This document shows positions 5,901-11,682 of a stretch of DNA of 11,682 bases, in pieces. Location of the stretch: assembly GCA_016293435.1 (NCBI GenBank), contig JAEDEG010000081.1:1-11682 (forward strand), in the 5' to 3' direction. Position 1 is the first letter of the stretch. Each line of letters opens with the position of its first letter. The translations under genes and the position numbers were made by a program. Source of the stretch: Clostridia bacterium (GTDB taxonomy: Bacteria; Bacillota; Clostridia; UMGS1810). The notes below the pieces were generated by a model, which did not search any database, was not told the origin of the DNA, and saw only the letters and a program-made list of their open reading frames with translations.

Positions 5901-7451
5901 TTATTTATCTCCGAGAGATTTTTTGGCAGATACTATAACCTTTTCATCATAGCAAGAAAATGCATCGTCAACAATATTTGCATCGGGCTTTCTTGTTACA
6001 GCGCTGACAATGGGAACGATCACGATACCGGCAAGCATCGCAATAACACCGCAGTTAATCGGCGACTGCAAAATAACCGGGAAGCTGCTTCTGAACAGCA
6101 TATTGAGAATCATGATTCCTGCACCAAAGATGAAGCTTACCCACACAGATGCCTTTGTAGCCTTTTTCCAATACAGACCAAAGAGGAACGGAGCAAGAAA
6201 AGCACCTGCCAGAGCACCCCATGAAATACCCATCATATCTGCTATGTAGCCAAGCTTGTCTTTGTTGATGGCGATAAATGCCGAAATAGCAACAAAAACA
6301 ACAATGAGCACTCTCATGACAAATACCTGCTTCTTTTCATCCATGCTCTTTACCACATGACCTTTGATGAGGTCGAGTGTGAGTGTGGAGCTGGATGCAA
6401 GAACAAGTGATGACAGTGTGGACATGGAGGCAGAGAACACGAGGACAATTACCACAGCAACAAGTATGGGCGAGAGAGTTTCGAGCATTGTGGGAATAAC
6501 ATTGTCATATCCGCCAACGGGGAGACCGCTTGCAGCATCAACGCCGATTTTGTCGGAGAAGAGTCTGCCAAAGCCACCGAGGAAATAGCATCCGCCCGCA
6601 ACAATAACTGCAAATAATGTAGAAATGATTGTACCCTTGCTGATATCTTTTTCACTCTTTATTGCATAAAACTTTTGAACCATCTGAGGCAGGCCCCATG
6701 TACCGAGAGAGGTAAGTATTACAACAAACATAAGGCTTAAGGGATCAGGTCCGAAGAAGGAGTTGAATGTACCGGGAGCGGCGCCTTCGAGCTCTACCTT
6801 TGCAAGACCATTTAGTGATTCGATAAATCCTCCGTTCTGGGAAAGAACTGCGGCAATAATCATCACGATACCCAAAAGCATGATCATGCCCTGAATAAAG
6901 TCGTTGATAGCAGTTGCCATGTATCCGCCTGCGGTTACATAAACACAGGTAAGCACCGCCATGATAATAACACACCATGCATAGTCCACACCGGGAAACG
7001 CCATATCAAACAGACGTGAAAGACCGTTGTAAAGAGATGCTGTGTAGGGAATAAGGAATATAAACACAATTATTGAGGCGGCAATTTTCAGTGCTGTGCT
7101 GTCAAATCTCTTGCCGAAAAACTCGGGCATTGTGGCAGTTTTGAGATGCTGACTCATAAGCCTGGTTCTGCGTCCGAGAATTACCCATGCCATAAGCGAG
7201 CCGATGACTGCGTTGCCGATACCAATCCATGTGGAGGCGATACCGAATTTCCAGCCGAACTGACCTGCATAACCTACAAAAATAACTGCCGAAAAGTATG
7301 ACGTGCCATAAGCAAAAGCTGTGAGCCAAGGACCGACCGAGCGTCCGCCCAGTACAAATCCGCTAACGTCGGTGGAGTGACGCTTGCAATAGATACCAAC
7401 TCCAACAGTTACTGCAAAAAATACAACAAGTAAACCAATTGTCCATGCCAT
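5901..7451 (-). CDS. Sodium:solute symporter (SSS family), probably for tyrosine or an aromatic compound
   Basis: A 516-residue integral membrane protein with 13 predicted helices, the standard SSS (PutP/PanF/SGLT-like) topology and length. Helix 1 is near residues 3-21. The family's GGR signature follows it (LGGRSVGPWLTAFAYGTSYFSA). A later helix carries the serine-rich SASMSTLSS segment that forms part of the sodium site in characterised members. Such proteins import amino acids, vitamins or sugars with Na+. The substrate cannot be read from the protein. The upstream T-box with a UAC specifier suggests tyrosine or a precursor; that is inference from regulation. The ATG at 7451 is preferred over one three codons upstream because AAAGGATGA lies just before it and overlaps the upstream ATG. 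It is monocistronic, with a terminator after it. Confidence 0.9.
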   Translation of the reverse strand: MAWTIGLLVVFFAVTVGVGIYCKRHSTDVSGFVLGGRSVGPWLTAFAYGTSYFSAVIFVGYAGQFGWKFGIASTWIGIGNAVIGSLMAWVILGRRTRLMSQHLKTATMPEFFGKRFDSTALKIAASIIVFIFLIPYTASLYNGLSRLFDMAFPGVDYAWCVIIMAVLTCVYVTAGGYMATAINDFIQGMIMLLGIVMIIAAVLSQNGGFIESLNGLAKVELEGAAPGTFNSFFGPDPLSLMFVVILTSLGTWGLPQMVQKFYAIKSEKDISKGTIISTLFAVIVAGGCYFLGGFGRLFSDKIGVDAASGLPVGGYDNVIPTMLETLSPILVAVVIVLVFSASMSTLSSLVLASSSTLTLDLIKGHVVKSMDEKKQVFVMRVLIVVFVAISAFIAINKDKLGYIADMMGISWGALAGAFLAPFLFGLYWKKATKASVWVSFIFGAGIMILNMLFRSSFPVILQSPINCGVIAMLAGIVIVPIVSAVTRKPDANIVDDAFSCYDEKVIVSAKKSLGDK

Positions 7452-7501
7452 AAAAATCATCCTTTCATAAACTTATTTTTTGAGGAATGGATTTTCGGCA
7501 T

Positions 7502-7798
7502 AAAAAATCCGCCCTCAAATTATCCTTTGAGGACGGATTGCAAATCCGTGGTACCACCTCAATTTACCGCGGTCTCACAACCACGGCCTTACTGAGTACG
7601 CCGCTCAGGGCGGTTATACCCAAGACGCTGTAACGGGCGCTCCCGCCGCAGCCTACTCTTTGCATTTCGGTGCGGAGCTCTCGGAATGTATTCAACATGC
7701 TTAGCCATCAGTCTTGCACCACCCGACTTCTCTCTAAGCGGCATCGGCACATCTACTTGTTTCCGGTCACTGCCTTTGTATTGATGTTTTAACTTGTT
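7502..7798 (-). promoter_or_regulatory. T-box riboswitch, tyrosine specifier (UAC)
   Basis: A complete T-box leader of about 300 bases precedes the symporter. Stem I has the S-turn element AGTAGA and a lower helix CGGAA/TTCCG closing the specifier loop. The codon next to that helix, with the usual single A between, is TAC (plus-strand 7688-7690), meaning tyrosine. The conserved antiterminator sequence GGTGGTACCACGG is near 7547-7559. Its TGGT can pair with the ACCA end of an uncharged tRNA, matching the A discriminator of tRNA-Tyr. The terminator is a 13-bp stem (7507-7519 with 7526-7538) followed by six U. Uncharged tRNA-Tyr should therefore turn the symporter gene on. Confidence 0.93.
7503..7538 (-). 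terminator. T-box conditional terminator
   Basis: ATCCGTCCTCAAA pairs with TTTGAGGGCGGAT (one G-U pair) around a 6-base loop, followed on the minus strand by TTTTTT. Its 5' arm overlaps sequence used by the antiterminator, so the two folds exclude each other. Confidence 0.9.
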
Positions 7799-7804
7799 AA
7801 AGCG

Positions 7805-7833
7805 ATTATAGCATTATGCGCAAAATTTGTCAA
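7805..7833 (-). promoter_or_regulatory. Promoter of the T-box/symporter unit
   Basis: On the minus strand TTGACA (7833-7828) and TATAAT (7810-7805) are perfect boxes 17 bases apart. Transcription should start near 7798. It points away from the promoter at 7898-7926, so the two units are divergent. Confidence 0.88.
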
Positions 7834-7897
7834 CACTTTTTCCATAAATTTTCCAAAAAATTTCTGAAAAATATAAATTGAATTTTACACATTCATG

Positions 7898-7926
7898 TTG
7901 ACATTTGTGGAATTGTGTGTTAATAT
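7898..7926 (+). promoter_or_regulatory. Promoter and possible operator of the DeoR-hydrolase-transporter operon
   Basis: TTGACA (7898-7903) and TAATAT (7921-7926) are 17 bases apart, giving a start near 7933 and a leader of about 20 bases. An imperfect inverted repeat, TTTACACATTC on the left and GAATTGTGTGTTAA on the right (about 7884-7923), brackets the -35 box. It is a weak candidate for autoregulation by the DeoR protein. Confidence 0.7.
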
Positions 7927-7952
7927 ATGGATATTGTTGGAGTTGATAGAGT

Positions 7953-8729
7953 ATGTTTGCAAATGAAAGACAAAACAAAATATATGAACTGATACAAAAA
8001 AACGGCGCTGTAACAACCTCGTCTTTGGTCAACACCTTTGGCGTATCTATAGAAACAATCCGCAGAGATTTGCTTTCTTTGGAAAATCAGGGCAAGCTTT
8101 CGAGAGTGCACGGAGGCGCAGTTGAAAAAATATCTATGAAGCCCATACGCAGTCTCAAACAGCGAAATGAAGAATACAGTGACCAAAAGCATAATCTTTC
8201 GGTAAAAGCATCAGAATTTATCGCAGAGGATGATATCATCGCTATTGATACGGGAAGTACGGCTATTTTGCTGGCGGAGGTCTTAAAAGAGAAATTTTCA
8301 AAGCTTACCGTTGTCACCCACTCTCTTGACGTGTTTAATATATTGTGCAATCACAAGGATTTTTCGGTAATTTTGTGCGGAGGGCATTTTTTGCAAAGCG
8401 AAAATTCCTTTTGCGGATTTTTAACACTTAATATGATTGATACGCTGCATATAAACAAAGCCTTCATTTTTCCCTCGGCGGTATCACTTGAATACGGAAT
8501 ATGCGATTATCATAAGGATCTGTATCAAATACAAAAAAAGTTCATGCAGTCATCAGATGACATATATATTTTGGCAGACAGCTCCAAGTTTGAGAAAAAG
8601 GCTCTCTTAAAGCTTGACGATATGAAGGATAATTATAAATATATTACAGATTATAAGCTATCTTCAAACCTGAAAAATCTATACAAAGAAAACAATATAA
8701 ATATTTATACAGGAGGATGCAAAAAATGA
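7953..8729 (+). CDS. DeoR-family transcriptional regulator
   Basis: A 258-residue regulator, the usual DeoR length. Residues about 5-57 form the N-terminal winged helix-turn-helix with the family signature (RQNKIYELIQKNG at 6-18, SIETIRRDLLSLENQGKLSRVHGGA at 32-56). The C-terminal DeoRC sensor domain has IDTGST at 98-103, CGGHF at 142-146 and ADSSKF at 208-213, the motifs that bind phosphorylated effectors, usually sugar phosphates. It begins at ATG 7953 with GGAG about 10 bases upstream. It is first in a three-gene operon, and its stop codon overlaps the next start (ATGA), with that gene's ribosome binding site inside its own last codons. It probably represses its own operon until a phosphorylated compound binds. 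This is inferred from family and position; the effector is unknown. Confidence 0.92.
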   Translation: MFANERQNKIYELIQKNGAVTTSSLVNTFGVSIETIRRDLLSLENQGKLSRVHGGAVEKISMKPIRSLKQRNEEYSDQKHNLSVKASEFIAEDDIIAIDTGSTAILLAEVLKEKFSKLTVVTHSLDVFNILCNHKDFSVILCGGHFLQSENSFCGFLTLNMIDTLHINKAFIFPSAVSLEYGICDYHKDLYQIQKKFMQSSDDIYILADSSKFEKKALLKLDDMKDNYKYITDYKLSSNLKNLYKENNINIYTGGCKK

Positions 8730-9490
8730 GAACTTTATTAATTTTGGTAGACGGAATGAGACCTGACGCAATTGAGGATATGCCCCGTGTAAAAGAATTT
8801 ATGAAAAAAGCTTCATATACTCTCAATGCACAAACGGTTATGCCTTCGGTTACACTTCCGTGTCACATGTCACTTTTTCACAGTGTTGACCCCGACCGTC
8901 ACGGTACCACCACAAACGTGTATGCCCCTCAGGTGAGACCTGTCAAGGGCTTGTGCGAGGTTTTGGCAGACAACGGTAAAAAGAGCGCGTTTTTTTATAA
9001 CTGGAATGAATTACGCGACCTTTCAAGACCCGGCTCGCTCACATTTTCATTTTTTTGCAAAGGAAGAGATATAGGCTACGAAAAGGCAAACCGCATTGTT
9101 ACAGATGCTGCTATAGATTACCTCGGAAATAATTATACCGATTTCGCATTTTTGTATTTGGGATGGGTTGATGAAAGCGGTCACAAATACGGTTGGATGA
9201 GTGACGAATATATGGAAGCCGTTGACAAAAGCTGGGCAGAAATAGAACGCATTATAGAAACCCTGCCCAATGACTACACAGTGCTTATAACAGCAGACCA
9301 CGGCGGCCACGATAGAATTCACGGCACTGATATGCCGGAGGATATGACAATTCCGCTGCTTATTTTGGGAAAAGATTTTGAATGCGGGAAGAAACTTGAA
9401 AACGCAAACATCAAAGACATTGCTCCCACAGTTGTAAAGCTTCTGGGTGTAAATTCTGACACAGATTGGGAAGGTAAGAGCTTATTATGA
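8726..9490 (+). CDS. Alkaline-phosphatase-superfamily hydrolase (nucleotide pyrophosphatase/phosphodiesterase-like)
   Basis: A 254-residue protein of the metal-dependent alkaline phosphatase superfamily, close to the nucleotide pyrophosphatase/phosphodiesterase (COG1524-like) branch. Two-metal active-site residues are visible in order: Asp9 in LVDGMRPD, the likely nucleophile Thr43 in PSVTLPCHMS, Asp149 and His153 in WVDESGHKYG, Asp191-His192 in TADHGG, and His199 in IHG. It has no signal peptide or membrane helix, so it should act in the cytoplasm, unlike most relatives, which are secreted or periplasmic. It is also short for the group. The ATG at 8726 is preferred to one at 8717, because AGGAGG (8711-8716) directly abuts the latter and is 9 bases from the former. 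ATGA overlaps link it to both neighbours. It probably hydrolyses the compound brought in by the next gene's product. Substrate and bond type (mono- or diester, phosphonate) are unknown. Confidence 0.9.
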   Translation: MRTLLILVDGMRPDAIEDMPRVKEFMKKASYTLNAQTVMPSVTLPCHMSLFHSVDPDRHGTTTNVYAPQVRPVKGLCEVLADNGKKSAFFYNWNELRDLSRPGSLTFSFFCKGRDIGYEKANRIVTDAAIDYLGNNYTDFAFLYLGWVDESGHKYGWMSDEYMEAVDKSWAEIERIIETLPNDYTVLITADHGGHDRIHGTDMPEDMTIPLLILGKDFECGKKLENANIKDIAPTVVKLLGVNSDTDWEGKSLL

Positions 9491-10698
9491 CGAAATTGCA
9501 GGGAAAGAAACAGGTTAACGCCCTTGTTATTCTTTTTACATTTACATATATGGTAAGCTACATCACACGTATTAACTATGGTGCAATAATAGCGGAAATG
9601 GAGCAGTCAACCGGCATTGCAAGAAGTCTTTTGTCGATGGCTCTCACCGGCAGCTTTATAACCTACGGTACGGGTCAGATAATAAGCGGAATACTCGGAG
9701 ATAAATTTTCGCCAAAAAAGCTGGTGTCGACAGGCTTTATAATCACAGTAATTATGAATCTGATCATACCCATATGCCAAAGCCCCTATCAGATGCTTGC
9801 AGTATGGTGCGTAAACGGATTTGCGCAAAGTCTTATGTGGCCGCCTATTGTAAAGCTTATGACATCGCTTTTGTCTAACGAAGACTACAGCAGGGCAACA
9901 GTTAAAATTTCGTGGGGATCATCATCGGGTACAATATTTGTGTATCTGGTATCACCGCTTCTTATTTCGCTTTTCGGTTGGAAATCGGTTTTTGTTTTTT
10001 CGGCGGCGTTGGGCATTATAATGCTTGTTGTATGGAACAAATATTCTTATGAAATAGACCTTCAACCCCGAAAAAAAACAAAAGGAAAACAAGCCTCCTC
10101 CTTGGCGGCACTCTTTACTCCCGTAATGATTTGCATTATGGTTGCAATAATACTGCAGGGTATGCTCAGAGACGGCGTAACCACATGGATGCCCTCCTAC
10201 ATATCCGAAACATACAGCCTAAGCAGCGTTATTTCAATTCTTACAGGAGTTATACTCCCGCTTTTCAGCGTACTTTCGTTTTATATTGCGTCACAGCTGT
10301 ATACCAAAACATTTAAAAATCCGGTTATGTGTGCGGGAGTAATTTTTGGAATCGGTGCACTTTCTTCGCTTGGAATTTGCTTTGTTACGGGTCATAGTGC
10401 AGTGCTTTCGGTTGTGCTCTCGGCACTTTTGACAGGATGTATGCACGGTGTAAACCTTATGCTCATATGTATGGTGCCTGCATTTTTCAAAAAGCACGGT
10501 AATGTTTCAACTGTGTCGGGTGTAATAAATTCATGTACATATATAGGCAGTGCAGCGTCTACCTACGGCATAGCTGTTATTTCCGAAAAGCTTGGATGGA
10601 GCTTTACACTCCGAATGTGGCTCTTAATTGCGATTGCCGGAACGCTTCTATGTATAGCAAGTGCAAAGGGCTGGAAAAGAGAACATCAGAGTGATTGA
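9487..10698 (+). CDS. MFS transporter, organophosphate:phosphate antiporter (GlpT/UhpT)-like
   Basis: A 403-residue, about 12-helix major facilitator transporter. Several features point to the OPA family. They are YITRINYG in helix 1 (Arg28, at the place of substrate-binding Arg45 of GlpT), the GFAQSLMWPP segment (111-120, compare GWFQGMGWPP in GlpT), and MLRDGVTTWMPSY in helix 7 (Arg228, at the place of GlpT Arg269). Two such arginines hold the phosphate group in characterised members, which exchange inorganic phosphate for a phosphorylated metabolite. The usual WNxxHNxGG stretch reads WGSSSGT here (143-149), so the pocket differs from GlpT/UhpT and the substrate is probably not glycerol-3-phosphate. 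A hydrophilic linker at about 192-206 joins the two six-helix halves. The start overlaps the hydrolase stop (ATGA), so the genes are translationally coupled. The family assignment comes from remembered motifs. Confidence 0.85.
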   Translation: MTKLQGKKQVNALVILFTFTYMVSYITRINYGAIIAEMEQSTGIARSLLSMALTGSFITYGTGQIISGILGDKFSPKKLVSTGFIITVIMNLIIPICQSPYQMLAVWCVNGFAQSLMWPPIVKLMTSLLSNEDYSRATVKISWGSSSGTIFVYLVSPLLISLFGWKSVFVFSAALGIIMLVVWNKYSYEIDLQPRKKTKGKQASSLAALFTPVMICIMVAIILQGMLRDGVTTWMPSYISETYSLSSVISILTGVILPLFSVLSFYIASQLYTKTFKNPVMCAGVIFGIGALSSLGICFVTGHSAVLSVVLSALLTGCMHGVNLMLICMVPAFFKKHGNVSTVSGVINSCTYIGSAASTYGIAVISEKLGWSFTLRMWLLIAIAGTLLCIASAKGWKREHQSD

Positions 10699-10751
10699 GA
10701 GAAAAAATAATATTGCATAACCTTCATTGGATGATTGTTAGCATTGAAAAA

Positions 10752-10871
10752 TATAACTAAATTAAGATGTCCCCCGCCTCTATAGGCGGCGGGGGACATC
10801 TTAATTTTTTCAGTGGGAGTTCAATCTCCCACTGAAAACGTTGAATGACGCGGCTTTGCCGCTTATTGAAC
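10752..10871 (+). repeat. 120-bp three-hairpin repeat, copy 2
   Basis: The second copy of the element at 2503-2622, same orientation, with three substitutions. Here hairpin 1 is a perfect 18-bp stem (10761-10778 with 10788-10805) running into six T, so it could terminate the DeoR-hydrolase-transporter transcript 54 bases after its last stop codon. Hairpin 2 (10807-10838) is identical to copy 1. In hairpin 3 the single change (A in copy 1, G here, 10847) turns an A-U pair into G-U and keeps the stem. The flanks are unrelated to those of copy 1 and no target duplication is seen. Confidence 0.85.
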
Positions 10872-10902
10872 ATCAATTATGATACACAAAGATTTTTCCA
10901 CT

Positions 10903-10948
10903 AAAAAACTGACTTCCCAAACATTAGATTTTTGGAAGTCAGTTTTTT
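10903..10948. terminator. Bidirectional terminator between the MFS gene and lysA
   Basis: A perfect 15-bp stem, AAAAAACTGACTTCC with GGAAGTCAGTTTTTT (10903-10917 and 10934-10948), ends in six T on both strands. It lies 22 bases past the lysA stop codon and also closes the plus-strand operon. Convergent genes appear to share it. Confidence 0.92.
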
Positions 10949-10970
10949 CGGCGTTTTTTCAAGTCTTATT

Positions 10971-11682
10971 TTATATCAAATCATTTTTAATTATATCATC
11001 GTAGGTTTCACGCTTAACTATAACTTGCTTCTTATTTTCAGAAACCGCAACAATCGGCGGACGCGGAATACGATTATAGTTGCTTGCCATAGAATAATTA
11101 TAAGCGCCTGTTGCCAATATAGCAACAGTATCTCCAACCTCGACCTTAGGCAGCATAATGTTTTCTCCGATTAAATCGCCTGATTCACAGCACTTGCCCG
11201 CAATTGTAACAGGCTCATTTGCTTCTTCGTTTGCTTTGTTGGCAAGTACAGCGCTATATTTAGCTTCATAGAGTATATATCGCGGATTATCCCCCATACC
11301 GCCGTCGATTGATACATAAGTTCTCACATCTTTTATTTCTTTAACTCCGCCAACGGTATAAAGAGTAATTCCGGCAGGAGCAACGATTGATCTTCCCGGC
11401 TCAAACACAAGATAAGGCAGAGGAATATCATTTTCCTTTGCACTTTCCTTTACAGCTTCGGCTACGCTTTTGATATAGTCTGATGCATTAAGCGGATCAT
11501 CGTCATCTGTGTATTTAATTCCAAAGCCACCGCCAAGATTGAGAATTTTGACATCAATTGAAAGCTTGCTTCGCAGTTCTAAAATAAAATTCATCATTAC
11601 TCTTGCAGCTTCGCAAAAGGGCTCAATATCAAAAATCTGAGAACCGATATGACAATGAACACCATCGACAGTCACATTTGAA
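10971..11682 (-). CDS. lysA: Diaminopimelate decarboxylase, C-terminal part (starts beyond the window)
   Basis: LysA removes CO2 from meso-diaminopimelate to give lysine, the final step of lysine synthesis, with pyridoxal phosphate. The frame is open to the right edge, so only about 236 C-terminal residues are present; the PLP-binding lysine lies outside. Motifs in order from the visible N-side are GVHCHIGSQI, NLGGGFGIKY (PLP phosphate loop), EPGRSIVAPAG, SIDGGMGDNPR, the active-site CESGD in CCESGDLIGENIMLP, and GAYNYSMASNYNR with the PLP-contacting tyrosine. All match LysA rather than arginine or ornithine decarboxylases of the same fold. An internal GTG at 11675 is not a real start, because conserved sequence continues upstream of it. 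It converges on the plus-strand operon across the terminator at 10903-10948. Confidence 0.96.
   Translation of the reverse strand, partial: SNVTVDGVHCHIGSQIFDIEPFCEAARVMMNFILELRSKLSIDVKILNLGGGFGIKYTDDDDPLNASDYIKSVAEAVKESAKENDIPLPYLVFEPGRSIVAPAGITLYTVGGVKEIKDVRTYVSIDGGMGDNPRYILYEAKYSAVLANKANEEANEPVTIAGKCCESGDLIGENIMLPKVEVGDTVAILATGAYNYSMASNYNRIPRPPIVAVSENKKQVIVKRETYDDIIKNDLI

Noticed and set aside
5886..6249. Open frames on the plus strand opposite the symporter gene, and similar frames opposite aroB, pheA and guaB.
   Set aside because: They lack ribosome binding sites and recognisable motifs and lie fully antisense to clearly conserved genes, so they are shadows of those genes.

Overview
The window looks like chromosomal DNA of a low-to-moderate G+C Firmicute, most likely an anaerobic Clostridia (Oscillospirales/Lachnospirales type). 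The reasons are strong sigma-A promoters of the TTGACA/TATAAT type, AAGG/GGAGG ribosome binding sites, a T-box leader, a tRNA without encoded CCA, a fused chorismate mutase-prephenate dehydratase, and AT-rich spacers with short hairpin terminators. I see no phage genes, complete insertion sequence, CRISPR array or rRNA.

Layout. (1) Positions 1-2428, minus strand: an aromatic amino acid operon pheA-aroB-aroC (aroC runs off the left edge). It is driven by a clear promoter whose start region carries a nested GTTAAC palindrome, probably an operator. (2) 2429-2836: a divergent intergenic region holding the first copy of a 120-bp three-hairpin repeat and a promoter for the next gene. (3) 2837-3763: a diacylglycerol/lipid kinase family gene. 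(4) 3818-3981: a stand-alone tRNA-Thr(CGT) unit with its own promoter and terminator. (5) 4161-5773, minus: guaB (IMP dehydrogenase) with terminator, promoter and a structured leader. (6) 5847-7833, minus: a sodium:solute symporter preceded by a full T-box leader whose specifier reads UAC (tyrosine), so the transporter is probably induced by tyrosine starvation. (7) 7898-10698, plus: a tight three-gene operon with ATGA overlaps. It encodes a DeoR-type regulator, a cytoplasmic alkaline-phosphatase-superfamily hydrolase and an organophosphate-antiporter-like MFS transporter, and looks like an uptake-and-hydrolysis cassette for an unidentified phosphorylated compound. (8) 10752-10948: the second copy of the 120-bp repeat and a bidirectional terminator. 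(9) 10971-11682, minus: the C-terminal part of lysA.

Two themes run through the window. Aromatic amino acid supply appears twice under different control: biosynthesis through a probable DNA operator and presumed transport through a Tyr T-box. The DeoR-phosphohydrolase-OPA operon and the 117/120-identical repeat pair are the least explained parts and are the best candidates for something undescribed.
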